DNA of 64,000 nt from Micromonospora_E sp048060115. Its GTDB lineage: Bacteria > Actinomycetota > Actinomycetes > Mycobacteriales > Micromonosporaceae. Position numbers and translations under genes: made by a program. Of the stretch, positions 43,701 to 51,519 are shown piece by piece; positions within the stretch are counted from its first letter, which is position 1, and every line of letters begins with the position of its first letter. Below the pieces are notes generated by a model, which searched no databases, was not told where the DNA came from, and was given only the letters and a program-made list of their open reading frames with translations. The stretch spans positions 1-64,000 of the forward strand of contig NZ_JBHMIM010000029.1 of assembly GCF_048060115.1 (NCBI RefSeq). The letters are read 5' to 3'.

Positions 43701-44978
43701 GCCTTCGAAGATGAACCGACGCGCACCGGAGCGCAGGAACTGCCTCAGCAGCCCGGGTGAGGGCACATGCAGGAAGGTGCGAATCCCGTCCCGTTCGAGC
43801 TCCTTTGCTTGCGATGGACGGCCGCCGGCGATGATCGCGACCGCTGGCTTGATCCGTCGGATGACCTCCAGCTGGGCGAGCCGGATCTCCTCGGGCGCGA
43901 AGCCCAGGACGCCGACACCCCACGGCCGGTCGCCGAGGCGGACGGCGGTGTCGGTGAGCATCTCCTCGGTGCGTTCGGCGGTGGCCAGTGCCAGGGCGAT
44001 GAACGGCAGGGCGCCGTCGGCGGCGACCGCGGCGGCGAAGCCGGCCTCGTCGCTGACCCGGGTCATCGGCCCCTGGGCGACCGGCACCCGCAGCCCCAAC
44101 TCCCTGGCCAGCGGCGCGGCGGGCTGCAGTGCGGCAGCGGCAGCGGTGTCGGTCGCCGCGTCGACGATCGCGGTACGGATGCCGCGTACCGCAGCGGCGG
44201 TGTCGGCCCAGCGGCTGGTGAACTCGGCGGCAAGCCAGCCGTCCTGACCGACTGGGAGCAGTTCGGCGCGGGTCGGCGCACTGGTCTCGCCCGGCGGGCG
44301 CATCGTGCGGGGAGTTCCCCGGAAGCCCTCGACGAGCACGCTCTCCGAGCCGTCCATCCGGCGGATGGTGGCCAGGATGTCGGCCGGCAGCTCCGACTCC
44401 GGCATCAGGGCCAGTTGGCTGTCCAGCACGACGCCGGCGGCACCACCGGTGACGCAGGCCGCTGCGGTGTGCGGGCCGACACCGCCCAGCGCCCAGACCG
44501 GTAGGCCCAGGTCAGCGCCGGCAAGTTGCTGCACGAGAACGAAGGTGCTGAGCTCGCCGACCTCGCCGCCGGACTCCATGCCGCGAGCGATCAGGCCGTG
44601 CACCCCGGCCGTCGCGGCGGCGCGGGCCGCGGCGAGGCTGGTGACCTCGGCGAGTACGCGGTACCGGGTCACCAGCTCGCGCAGGTCCCAGGGAAGTTCA
44701 CCGGCGACCACCACGAGCTCGATGTGTCCTGCTGCGATTCGCTCGACGTCGTCGATGGTGGCCTGGCAGTTCGCCGGCACCCGAACCGCGATCGGTTCAG
44801 CTGACCAGCCGATCAGCTGTTCCATCGCGCGCAGTGTCCGGGCGTCCCCAGTGGCCAGGTCGAGGACGCCGATGCCGCCGCCACGTCGGACGGCGCTGGC
44901 AACGCGTGGACTCGGCTCGATCTCGCCGCATGGGTTGTAGGCGATCACCAGGTCACGCATGTCGAGTGCAGTACTCAT
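37752..44978 (-). CDS. megasynthase A: nitronate monooxygenase-type ER, KS, AT, ACP, KR
   Basis: A 2408-aa protein. Residues 1-about 625 resemble PfaD-type enoyl reductases (FMN nitronate-monooxygenase fold: VPVAQGPMTRVSD, FEGAECGGHIGPRASFPLWE). KS about 660-1085 has Cys853 in DAACASSL; AT about 1220-1500 has GQGSQRPG and Ser1311 in GHSYGE. A low-complexity linker includes HGNGNGVA repeats (about 1605-1645) and APAPV repeats. One ACP about 1785-1865 has Ser1828 in ADLSIDSIKRAE, the motif typical of PUFA-synthase carriers. KR about 2130-2400 shows VLVGGARGITPWFA and YGNRGQSDYAAANDAL. PfaD-like reductases are normally separate proteins and PUFA synthases normally have several ACPs. GGGAG precedes the ATG. 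First gene of the operon. Confidence 0.9.
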   Translation of the reverse strand: MSTALDMRDLVIAYNPCGEIEPSPRVASAVRRGGGIGVLDLATGDARTLRAMEQLIGWSAEPIAVRVPANCQATIDDVERIAAGHIELVVVAGELPWDLRELVTRYRVLAEVTSLAAARAAATAGVHGLIARGMESGGEVGELSTFVLVQQLAGADLGLPVWALGGVGPHTAAACVTGGAAGVVLDSQLALMPESELPADILATIRRMDGSESVLVEGFRGTPRTMRPPGETSAPTRAELLPVGQDGWLAAEFTSRWADTAAAVRGIRTAIVDAATDTAAAAALQPAAPLARELGLRVPVAQGPMTRVSDEAGFAAAVAADGALPFIALALATAERTEEMLTDTAVRLGDRPWGVGVLGFAPEEIRLAQLEVIRRIKPAVAIIAGGRPSQAKELERDGIRTFLHVPSPGLLRQFLRSGARRFIFEGAECGGHIGPRASFPLWEAQLTILAEHLDSVPPDQAAEVQIFFAGGVHDERSAAMIATLAAPMTRRGVRVGLLMGTAYLFTGEAVAHRAIQPAFARMARESTRTALLETAPGHVTRCLQSNFVDDFHALRAELEVAGLENRQVWEHLELLNVGRLRIASKGRRRDGDALVDVDESTQLSEGLFMAGQVAVLRDTETTIAALHRSVTEEAVTFHTERSGTLRAAWTPPEPQEQAAPLDIAIVGMACILPNSPDLAAFWRTVLDSADAVTEVPSHRWDPDIYYAPEVGPGQAGRISVSKWGGFLAQVPFDAIGYGIPPSALASIDPTQLLALEVSQRALRDAGYAPGRDGADHARTGVIFGAEAGSDMGHAQTLRTMLPAYLAEVPGELTDLLPTVTEDSFPGILANVIAGRVANRLDLGGPNYTVDAACASSLAAMDAACKELVSGGSDLMICGGADLHNGINDFLMFTSAHALSPTGRCRSFDSTGDGIALGEGVAAVVLKRLSDAERDGDRIYAVVKGLGGSSDGRALGLTAPRAEGQRRALDRAYRQAGVSPAQVGLVEAHGTGTVVGDRTELETLTTVFSEAGAALGSCTLGSVKSQIGHTKCVAGLAGLIKTALSLYTGIRPPTLHLTRPNPAWHPDRSPFAFYTQARPWAAPASERIAGVSAFGFGGTNFHAVLGAYANAPEPRHARDEWPAELFCFKAGDRAGAHQTIRSLLATIDTRDGLGRRWRLRDLAAGQSGQAEARSGPVQVAVVAGDLDELAGLLRRALAGEHDPATGLYQPAAAAEAGGKVAFLFPGQGSQRPGALAELFVSFPELRRFLDVGRDFVDPLFPPAAFDPDHDRGQQERVRDTRIAQPVLGIGGLAMHHLLGRLNVRPELAGGHSYGELVALSVAGAFDERTLLALSRARAEAILAAAGADPGTMAAVAGTAQQISGVLSDAGLSDEVVLANHNGPQQVVISGPTVAVRRAVTVLKENGLSARSIPVACAFHSPVVAGGVATFREILAGHPVAPPAVPVWSNRTAQPYPTRSDEVRDELAGQIGAPVKFVDQIEAMYAAGARIFVEAGPGQVLTRLVETVLADRPHLAVAVEGRRSGGLRGFLSAIAELACAGVPVQTSWLFHGRQTTEVVPAAPSSRPIWTVDGQLVRDQHGRPLPGGMTPPRQIKELSMTASTETGNGHAASLAHGNGNGVAHGNGNGVAHGNGNGVAHGNGNGNSAGLAHGVGAGRDSRDDLISEFLRTSRDMIASQRDVMLAYLGERPVAGNGWTTSDPYPSVVAQPAIAAQRAYVGEIVPAVPDSPATGDVPPAAEPAAPSNFTQVDHPASAVAPAPVAPAPVAPAPVAPAPAAATVTTTLAVHPAASVGLAQFQDAILTVLSERTGYPVDLIELDLDLEADLSIDSIKRAEVAGEVATRLRLSVDGDESELEDLVRARTVRTMVAWLVERMAADQSVSAAPAAVATVTAPVPAQTSAPVPAPTPAPAATATAPGPATPAGPSGGVAPRRLVAHQVPAAGAVVAPEVLSGTRFLITGGSPVLAQLAERLAQHGAAGTTGSIDGGGSDQLAGYDGVIILDGLSDSGGQLLPDIFPFIQRALAAGVRWLVAAGTSGPRTDGFAGLFRTISREYPQVSVSYVEVPQADDRSQLATALVTELLSGGQTPIATWSASGRHTVDLTPVALGALAAGGAGPAGDGVAEVQAIGLDQDSVIVLVGGARGITPWFARTLAAASRCRIELVGRTPLPDQPESAALAAASDKPALRAALVAQGLRAPAEIDRMANAILAAREVRATLAELREFGSQVRYHSVDVSDAEATRQLLKSIHGEYGRIDGLVYAAGRIEDKLIAEKDPESFTRVFQTKVQGAATVLDALPDGAKPRFVVLFGSIAAAYGNRGQSDYAAANDALDRLGGRWAAGSGVRCLTVHWGPWAPGSVHGGMVSAELSREYARRGIELIDPEEGALSLLRELAWGDPAVASVVYTASGW
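39661..39720 (-). repeat. 15-bp tandem repeat encoding APAPV units
   Basis: Four contiguous copies of ggagccggagccacc (the last altered at one base) encode VAPAP repeats in the linker before the ACP of megasynthase A. Such Pro/Ala linkers are flexible tethers in type I synthases. Confidence 0.9.
40045..40164 (-). repeat. 24-bp tandem repeat encoding HGNGNGVA units
   Basis: The phrase tgggcgactccgttgccg recurs with a period of exactly 24 bases, starting at 40069, 40093, 40117 and in variant form at 40141. On the coding strand this gives HGNGNGVA repeated in the linker between AT and ACP of megasynthase A. Near-identity at the DNA level indicates recent slippage expansion. Confidence 0.92.
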
Positions 44979-45323
44979 CAGACTCCCGCTTCGTGAGCAG
45001 TGGTGTCGGATTCGATGCTGACCGCCGGAGGATCCACCGTCTTGGCAGCTCCGAGCGAAAATTTTCCATTCCTGGATGTCACTCCTCGAAGAAACTTAGC
45101 CTCGATCAGTTACGACGGTGTGAACTTCTCTCACCAACAAACTGGACTTGGCACGGTCAACTTCTGGGCACCTGACTGATTCCGGACCGATCGACCGCAC
45201 CGCTGCCGGCAGGGGCCGGCAGCCGCCACGGCCACGCGGCGTGCGGTCGAACTGGCTTCGCCGATGGTCGTGGTGGCCGCCCGCCAGTGGCGCGGTGAAC
45301 CGTCGAACCGGCAGCATGGCGCC
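44979..45323. promoter_or_regulatory. divergent control region of the megasynthase operon
   Basis: About 345 bases without a gene between the operon and the TPR/FN3 gene. It contains a perfect AT-rich palindrome GAAAATTTTC (45057-45066), conspicuous in this G+C-rich DNA, and an imperfect palindrome GGTGTGA-ACTTC-TCTCACC (45117-45135). On the minus strand TTGACC occurs about 180 bases before the megasynthase start, but no well-spaced -10 convinces me. A long leader for the operon is likely. Confidence 0.4.
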
Positions 45324-46442
45324 GTGGCACAACCTTCTCTGCTCGCTGAGGTCCGCGACCGAGCCAACGCCATCCGCGACGCCGGCGACCCGCAACGCGC
45401 CATCGGATACCTGCACCGGGCACTGGACACCGGACGGGCCAGCTTCGGCGACGACGACCCCGAGGTCCTGCTGACCGGCCACCTGCTCGCCGCGATGCAC
45501 CGCTACTGTGGCGATCCGTCGAGTGCCCGCCGAATACTCGAGGAAGCACTGGCCGCAGGTGAGTTCCGGCTCGGCGACACCCATCCGATCATGCTCGCCA
45601 TCGCCTTCGAACTCGGCGTCGTCGCCAACGAACTCGGCAACCGCCACGAGGCTCGCCGCAACCTGACCCGAGTCGCCGACGCCGGCCCGGCCGTACTCGG
45701 CGACGACCACTGGCAGGTCACCGAGGCCCGGCGCCACCTACGACAGTGGTCGGTCGGCGAGCCGACTCCCGCCGAGCACTCCGAACCGGAGCGCCCCGGC
45801 GAACACCGATATCAACCGGTCCATCCGCTACCAGCCGGCTTGGACGTACCGGTAGCGCGCCACGACCGGTCCCGACCTGCCGAGTTTCGGGCCAAGCCGC
45901 GACCCACCGCCGTCGAGGGTAGCCCGCCGTTGATCGACGCTGGACATTCCCTCGTCGGGGTCGGGCGCCGCGCAGTCGGGAGTCAGCCAGCGGGCGGCGG
46001 GCCAGCGGTCCCGGTACTGGTAGCGATCGGCGCCGCCGTCGCGGCGGTCATCGCCGCTGTCGTCGTCGTCATCGTCGGCGCGACGGTCCTGCTCGACCGG
46101 CCGGGTCCGTCAGCGACCGTACCGGCCACCGGACCGACGCAAGGCGCCCGCCCGGGCGGCGATCCACCCGGCGGGCTCCGGCTGACCGACGACGGCACCG
46201 CCGTGACGCTGTCCTGGGCCGACCCCACCGCCGGAACGGTCCCGTTCATGGTGGCCAGCGGCCGCGAAGGTCAACAACTCGCCGCGCTGGCGACGGTGAA
46301 TCCGGGCCGCACGGTTTTCACCGTCAATGGCCTCAACCCTGAACTCGACTACTGTTTCGCAGTGCTGGCGGTGTACTCGGCCGACGAGTACGCGCCGTCC
46401 GATCAGGTCTGCACGCAGCGTCGGGAATCCGACTCGAACTAG
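45324..46442 (+). CDS. TPR - transmembrane - fibronectin type III protein
   Basis: A 372-aa protein from the GTG at 45324. The N-terminal about 130 residues carry TPR-like helical pairs (AIGYLHRALDTGRASFGDDDPEVLLTGHLLAAM, ARRILEEALAAGEFRLGDTHPIMLAIAFELG). A charged disordered segment is followed by one membrane helix (VPVLVAIGAAVAAVIAAVVVVIVG) and an extracellular FN3 domain (GLRLTDDGTAVTLSWADPTAG ... GLNPELDYCFAVLAVYSADEYAPSDQVC) with a likely disulfide. Function unknown; the layout links an inner-face TPR to an outer-face FN3. An in-frame ATG at 45264 is a possible longer start; neither has a good ribosome site. It precedes another FN3 protein and may be its partner. Confidence 0.72.
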   Translation: MAQPSLLAEVRDRANAIRDAGDPQRAIGYLHRALDTGRASFGDDDPEVLLTGHLLAAMHRYCGDPSSARRILEEALAAGEFRLGDTHPIMLAIAFELGVVANELGNRHEARRNLTRVADAGPAVLGDDHWQVTEARRHLRQWSVGEPTPAEHSEPERPGEHRYQPVHPLPAGLDVPVARHDRSRPAEFRAKPRPTAVEGSPPLIDAGHSLVGVGRRAVGSQPAGGGPAVPVLVAIGAAVAAVIAAVVVVIVGATVLLDRPGPSATVPATGPTQGARPGGDPPGGLRLTDDGTAVTLSWADPTAGTVPFMVASGREGQQLAALATVNPGRTVFTVNGLNPELDYCFAVLAVYSADEYAPSDQVCTQRRESDSN

Positions 46443-46560
46443 CCCAGGGACCTTGTCGGCCGGCACGAACCGAACGGACGCTGAGTCGTCGTCGTCCGAC
46501 ACTCGGATATCCACAGGTGATCCCGTGCGGGTTCCCCCATCTCCCGAACGGCCCCATAGG

Positions 46561-49278
46561 ATGGCCCGCGTGGAAGGGCGATCGACTGTGGTCCCACCGG
46601 GCATCGACACCGCCCCGGAGCCGACGAGCCCCGGGCGACGGCCGCTGCGCGGCCGGGGCACGCTGGTCACCATCGGTACGGTGGCAGCGGTCGTCGCCGG
46701 AATGGGGCTGACCGTGCTGGGTCTCGGCGCCGCGGATCACGCCATCGCCGGCTACGACGCGAGTTCCTGGCTGTGGAGCTCCGCACGGGGTGAGCTCGCC
46801 CGAGTCAACGGGCTGACCGGTCGGGTCGACACCCGGGTCGAGGTCGCCGACTCACGCGCCCATCAGACGCAGATCGTGCAGACCGACCAGTTCCTGATCC
46901 TGCGGGACCTGTCGACCGGGCAGATCAGCTCGCTCAACCTGGCCACCCTGCGGATCAGTGCCACCACGACGAGCACCAACGGGCTCGGTGTCAGTGTCGC
47001 CCTGCACGACGAGGCGGCCTTCGTCGTCGACGCCGTCCAGGGTGTCGTCCGGCAGATCGACCCCCGCTCGCTGCAGCCGCTCGGCGAGGCCGTGCGGTAC
47101 CCGCCCGGCATCACCGGTGGCTACTTCGACGGGGCCGGCCGGCTCTGGGTCGGCGTCCCGAGCGAAGGGACCGTCTCGGCGATCACCGCCGCGCCGTTGC
47201 CGGAGGCCCCCGCACAGGGCGGCCCGGCAGCCGTGTTCGACTCGTCACTGCCCGGCCCGGCCGCAGCGAATCCTGACGACACGACCGGACTGCCCGGGCC
47301 GACGCAGGTCCGCACCGTCGCCGTCGCCCCACCCAGCCACGAGCTCACCATCTCCGCGCTCGACGACGGGGTCGCGGTGCTCAACCGGACGGCGAGCACC
47401 TTGACCCTGCTGCGCGGCGACGACAGCCGCGAGCTGCCGCTCGAACTGGCAGCGCCCGGGATGCTGCCGCCGCGTACCACCGGTGAGCAGGTCGCTGTCA
47501 CGGTGCCGGAGCAGCGTCGGGTGATCCTGGTCGACGACGACGGGGTCCGGCAGTTCACTGTGCCCGGCAGCGGGTCGGCGCTGCGGCCCGCAGTCGTCTG
47601 GGCAGGTCGGGTGTACTGCGCCGACGAACGCACCCGGGAGATCTTCGCGTTCGACTCCACCGGCACGACGCTGCCGGCGATCGCCATCGCGGAGGCGAGC
47701 GGCCCGCTGGAGTTGGAAGTCCGGGAGAACCACCTGTTCATCAACGCGCCGGACGCGTCCACCGCCCGGGTCGTCACCGACCACCACGAGGTTCGGGTGG
47801 TCGACAAGTACGCCAACGACATCCTCGGCGGGGATCCGCCGCCGGTTCCGCCGCCACCACCGCCGCCGGTGGAGCCGGCTGTCGGCAAGCCGGGGGCGCC
47901 CGGCAACGTCACCGCGGCGGCCGGGGACCGCACGGCCCGGGTGAGTTGGCGCCCGGCACCGGACAACGGCGCCGGCATCCTGCGGTACGTGATCACCGGT
48001 GCCGGGCGCACCGTCGAGGTGGGCGCCAACCAGCGCTCCTTCGAGGTCACCGCGCTCACCAACGGTGAGACGTACCGGTTCTCCGTACACGCGGTGAACT
48101 CCGAAGGCGCCGGTCCGGACCGGGAGTCCAACCCGGTCACCCCGACCGCCGCGGTGCCGGACGCCCCCACCGAGGTCACCGCACAGGCCCGCCCCGACGG
48201 CGCGGTCGTGGTCAGCTGGCCGGCGGCCAACGGGCAGGGCAACACTGTCGCCACGTACACCGTGACCGCGATCTCGGCCGAGGCCACCGCGCCCGCCGGG
48301 AATGCCGACGGCACCGAGCTGGTCATCGCCCCCGGCGCGCTGGAGTACGGCACCCAGTACGCATTCACCGTCATCGCCGTCACCGACCAGGGTGCGAACT
48401 CGACGGCGTCGCCGCTGAGCAACTCCGTCGTCCCGTACACGACACCCGACCCGCCGGCCGACGTCGCCGCCGCGACCGTGGCCGACCGACGCGGTGCCGT
48501 CCGGGTGAGTTGGCGCCCTGCCGCCGGCAACGGCCGGCCGGTCACCGGGTACGTCGTCGTGACCGGCGACCGGCGCACCGAGGTCACCGACGGGGCCGGG
48601 GTCGTCATCGCCGATCTCGGCGACGGGACGGACGTCGCGGTGGCGGTGCACGCGGTCAACGCCGCCGGGGAGGGTGCGCCAGCGACCACGACCGCCCGTA
48701 CCGTCGCCGCGCCCCGGGTCACCGTCACCGGCGCCACCGCGGACACCAGCTCGGTGACCCTGGCATTTACTGTGGACGCCGGCGGCGGGGAGGTCAGATG
48801 CACCGCAGCGGCGGAGGGCAGCCAACCGGTCACCGGTGGCTGCGACAGCATTCGGGTGACCGGTCTCTACCCCGGTCGGTCGTACACCTTCACCGTCCGG
48901 GCCGCCAACGCGGCCGGCACCGGCACCGCGACCCACACCCGCGCCACCGCGGCCCTGCAGGGCACCGCCACCTGCGTCAACGGACCAGATGGCGAGCAGC
49001 GCACCTACTGCGACGCGGACGTTGCCGGCCGCAACGGCAACGAGATCTTCTCGGTCCCCGAGCAGGACAACGACCGCCAGGTCGGCTGGGTCCCCAACGG
49101 CACCCGGTTGACCGCGCTGTGCCGACGGCAGGGCGAGCATGTCGACTCCTGGATCTACAACGGCGGCAAGGCGAGCACCTGGTGGATCCGGGTGGAGTAC
49201 GACGGTCTCAACTACATTCCCTGGGCCTGGTTCAACCTGGCCGGCGGTGACGACCTCCACTCGCTGCCGACCTGCTGA
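46561..49278 (+). CDS. membrane-anchored propeller/FN3-repeat protein with C-terminal cysteine-rich domain
   Basis: About 905 aa. A single helix near residues 33-56 (TLVTIGTVAAVVAGMGLTVLGLG) anchors it. Residues about 60-420 are WD/NHL-like beta repeats (WSSARGELARVNGLTGRV, LFINAPDASTARVV). A PPPVPPPPPPP hinge follows, then four FN3-like domains at about 442-530, 530-625, 628-715 and 717-800, and a C-terminal region (about 805-905) with CVNGPDGEQRTYC, CRRQGEHVDSW and a final PTC, suggesting disulfides. I take the ATG at 46561 since longer frames overlap the previous gene; the site upstream is weak. It heads a MoxR-DUF58-transglutaminase set, which usually acts in envelope-linked assembly or stress functions. 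Confidence 0.78.
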   Translation: MARVEGRSTVVPPGIDTAPEPTSPGRRPLRGRGTLVTIGTVAAVVAGMGLTVLGLGAADHAIAGYDASSWLWSSARGELARVNGLTGRVDTRVEVADSRAHQTQIVQTDQFLILRDLSTGQISSLNLATLRISATTTSTNGLGVSVALHDEAAFVVDAVQGVVRQIDPRSLQPLGEAVRYPPGITGGYFDGAGRLWVGVPSEGTVSAITAAPLPEAPAQGGPAAVFDSSLPGPAAANPDDTTGLPGPTQVRTVAVAPPSHELTISALDDGVAVLNRTASTLTLLRGDDSRELPLELAAPGMLPPRTTGEQVAVTVPEQRRVILVDDDGVRQFTVPGSGSALRPAVVWAGRVYCADERTREIFAFDSTGTTLPAIAIAEASGPLELEVRENHLFINAPDASTARVVTDHHEVRVVDKYANDILGGDPPPVPPPPPPPVEPAVGKPGAPGNVTAAAGDRTARVSWRPAPDNGAGILRYVITGAGRTVEVGANQRSFEVTALTNGETYRFSVHAVNSEGAGPDRESNPVTPTAAVPDAPTEVTAQARPDGAVVVSWPAANGQGNTVATYTVTAISAEATAPAGNADGTELVIAPGALEYGTQYAFTVIAVTDQGANSTASPLSNSVVPYTTPDPPADVAAATVADRRGAVRVSWRPAAGNGRPVTGYVVVTGDRRTEVTDGAGVVIADLGDGTDVAVAVHAVNAAGEGAPATTTARTVAAPRVTVTGATADTSSVTLAFTVDAGGGEVRCTAAAEGSQPVTGGCDSIRVTGLYPGRSYTFTVRAANAAGTGTATHTRATAALQGTATCVNGPDGEQRTYCDADVAGRNGNEIFSVPEQDNDRQVGWVPNGTRLTALCRRQGEHVDSWIYNGGKASTWWIRVEYDGLNYIPWAWFNLAGGDDLHSLPTC

Positions 49279-49322
49279 CACCAGCCACACCCCCGATCCA
49301 CCTCGGCGAGGAGACAGCCGCA

Positions 49323-50318
49323 GTGACCGTGACCGCACCGCTGAGCCCCCACGAGGTGACCGGCTTCGCCTCGGTCGCCGCCCGACTGGCCGGTGGGATC
49401 GCCACCGTGGTGCTGGGCAAGCCCCAGGTGGTGCGGCTGGCGCTGACCGCCCTGTTCGCACAGGGTCACGTGCTTGTCGAAGACGTGCCCGGAGTCGGCA
49501 AGACCACTCTTGCCCGGGCGATCGCCGCCACCGTCCACGGACATTGGCGGCGTATCCAGTTCACTCCGGATCTGCTGCCGGCAGACGTGTCCGGGGTGAC
49601 CATCTTCAACCAGTCGACCCAGGGATTCGAGTTCCATCCTGGCCCGGTGTTCGCCAACATCGTCATCGCCGACGAGATCAACCGGGCATCGCCGAAGACC
49701 CAGTCGGCCCTGCTCGAGGTAATGGAGGAGCACACGGTCACGGTCGACGGGGTACGCCACCCGGTGCCCCGGCCGTTCCTCGTCGTCGCCACCCAGAACC
49801 CTGTCGAGATGGACGGCACCTATCGGTTGCCCGAGGCTCAGCTGGACCGGTTCCTGGTCCGGCTGTCGGTGGGCTATCCGGACGAGCAGACCGAGATCGA
49901 GGTGCTACGGGGCGCGACGCTGCGCTCACCCGAGGCACTGGAACCGGTCATCGACACGGCAGCTGTCGGCGAACTGATCCGGATGGCGCAGCGGGTGCAC
50001 ATCGCAGACCCGCTCTACGGCTACGCCGTACGGCTGGCCGTGGCGACGCGGACCCACCCCGCGGTCCGGGTCGGGGTGAGCCCTCGCGGAGTGATCGCAC
50101 TGACCCGGGCGGCCTGCGCGTACGCCCTCATCGACGGCCGCGGTTTCGTCCTGCCGGAGGATCTGAAGGCCTTGTTGGAGCCGGTGTTCGCGCACCGTCT
50201 GCTGCTGACCGCCGATGCCCAACTGCGAGGGCTCACCGCCGGTGAGGTGCTGGCCGACGCGGTCCGGTCCGTCCCGGTGCCGCTGCCCGCCGGTCAACCC
50301 ACGCCGGTCCCGGCCTGA
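49323..50318 (+). CDS. MoxR-family AAA+ ATPase
   Basis: A 331-aa ATPase with Walker A EDVPGVGKTTLARA, ADVSGVTIFNQSTQGFEFHPGPVFANIVIADEINRASPKTQSALLEVMEEH (MoxR-typical, includes Walker B and sensor elements) and VVATQNPVEMDGTYRLPEAQLDRF (sensor 1 and arginine region). MoxR proteins act as chaperone-like factors activating or assembling partner proteins, often with DUF58/VWA proteins. GTG start with GAGGAG upstream. It is followed after 13 bases by DUF58 and then the transglutaminase-like gene, the standard triad. Confidence 0.93.
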   Translation: MTVTAPLSPHEVTGFASVAARLAGGIATVVLGKPQVVRLALTALFAQGHVLVEDVPGVGKTTLARAIAATVHGHWRRIQFTPDLLPADVSGVTIFNQSTQGFEFHPGPVFANIVIADEINRASPKTQSALLEVMEEHTVTVDGVRHPVPRPFLVVATQNPVEMDGTYRLPEAQLDRFLVRLSVGYPDEQTEIEVLRGATLRSPEALEPVIDTAAVGELIRMAQRVHIADPLYGYAVRLAVATRTHPAVRVGVSPRGVIALTRAACAYALIDGRGFVLPEDLKALLEPVFAHRLLLTADAQLRGLTAGEVLADAVRSVPVPLPAGQPTPVPA

Positions 50319-50331
50319 GCTGGTCCACGCT

Positions 50332-51519
50332 GTGACGATCACCGCGCGCTGTCTCGGTCTCAGTGTGAGCGCCGCGCTGCTCACCGTGGCCGGCTCCGTA
50401 CTCGGCTATCCGGAGTTGGCGCTGCTCGGCACGGCGGGCCTGATCGCCGTCGGGTACGCCGCCGGCTACACGTCGTGGCAACCACGACTGGTCGTACGTC
50501 GCAGCGTCCATCCGGATCGGGTGACCCGTGGCGACGACTGCACGGTGACGCTGCTGGTCGACGCCCGGCGTCGGTGGGGTGCGGTCAGTCTGCTCGCCGA
50601 GGAGCGGTGCGGGCAACGGTGGATCGCCGTGCCACTGGTGAGGCTGCGCTCGGGTGCGCAGACGACCGTGCGCTACGCGGTGCCCACCGATCGGCGTGGC
50701 GTGTTCCCGATCGGTCCGCTGCGGGTGTCGCGGCGGGACCTGTTCGGACTGATCAGTGTCGGACGCGAGCATGGCGATGCGGTCCAGGTGTGGGTGCGAC
50801 CCCGGGTGCTCCCCCTGCAGGCGGTGCCGGCCGGGGTGGCGCGCAGTCTGGACGGACAACTCGACCGGGTTCCGCACGGCAGCATCACCTTCGACTCGTT
50901 GCGGGAGTACATCGTCGGCGACGAGCTACGCCGGGTGCACTGGCGCACCAGTGCCCGGATCGGGCAGTTGATGGTGCGGGAGCACGTCGACACCAGCCTG
51001 CCGCGGCTCGTGGTGCTGCTCGACAACCGGATCCTCGCCCATCCTGACGCCGACGCGGGCTCGTCGGCGACCTTCGAGGCGGCCTGCGAGGCGGCAGCTT
51101 CGGTGTTCAGCGCGGCGACCCGGGCCGACCTGGCGGTGTCGGTGCGGATGGTGGTCGACGACCCGTCGGTGGCCGGCACGAGTAGCCATCCGCTGGACCG
51201 GCTGGCGGAGGTCACGCTGGCCCGGACCGACCGGCTCGTCTCCGGCGACCCGGTGCTGCTGGTCTGCGACCGGCTACGCCGGCAGAAGCCGGGCGACACC
51301 CTGGTGTATCTCACCGGTGTCGGTGACGATGCGGCAGTCGCGCGGGTTGGCGCGCTGCGCGCAGCGTTCACCACCGTGCTGATCGGCCGGCTGACCGGGC
51401 CGACCACAGCCGGCGTGCCCGCAGCGCCCCGCCCCGCCCCGCCGCCCGGCGTGCTGTTCGTCGAGGCGGTCGACGGGCCAGGCTTCGCGGCGGCCTGGGA
51501 TGCCGTGGGTACGCGGTGA
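50332..51519 (+). CDS. DUF58 (VWA-like) membrane protein
   Basis: A 395-aa protein. Two hydrophobic helices occupy about residues 5-50. The DUF58 hallmark is SLREYIVGDELRRVHWRTSARIGQLMVREH at about residue 190-220, followed by a VWA-like region beginning RLVVLLDNR. DUF58 proteins are adaptors for MoxR ATPases. Start GTG at 50332; earlier in-frame codons lie inside the MoxR gene. It overlaps the next gene by four bases (GTGA). Confidence 0.87.
   Translation: MTITARCLGLSVSAALLTVAGSVLGYPELALLGTAGLIAVGYAAGYTSWQPRLVVRRSVHPDRVTRGDDCTVTLLVDARRRWGAVSLLAEERCGQRWIAVPLVRLRSGAQTTVRYAVPTDRRGVFPIGPLRVSRRDLFGLISVGREHGDAVQVWVRPRVLPLQAVPAGVARSLDGQLDRVPHGSITFDSLREYIVGDELRRVHWRTSARIGQLMVREHVDTSLPRLVVLLDNRILAHPDADAGSSATFEAACEAAASVFSAATRADLAVSVRMVVDDPSVAGTSSHPLDRLAEVTLARTDRLVSGDPVLLVCDRLRRQKPGDTLVYLTGVGDDAAVARVGALRAAFTTVLIGRLTGPTTAGVPAAPRPAPPPGVLFVEAVDGPGFAAAWDAVGTR

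Noticed and set aside
32986..44978. Enediyne or modular PKS
   Set aside because: Not the enediyne order KS-AT-ACP-KR-DH-PPTase in one chain; no modular docking or thioesterase, and the ACP and NMO features fit PUFA/hgl-type synthases.
47245..49461. 738-codon minus-strand frame opposite the FN3 protein
   Set aside because: Arg/Gly-rich shadow with no domain; the plus-strand frame shows FN3 repeats.
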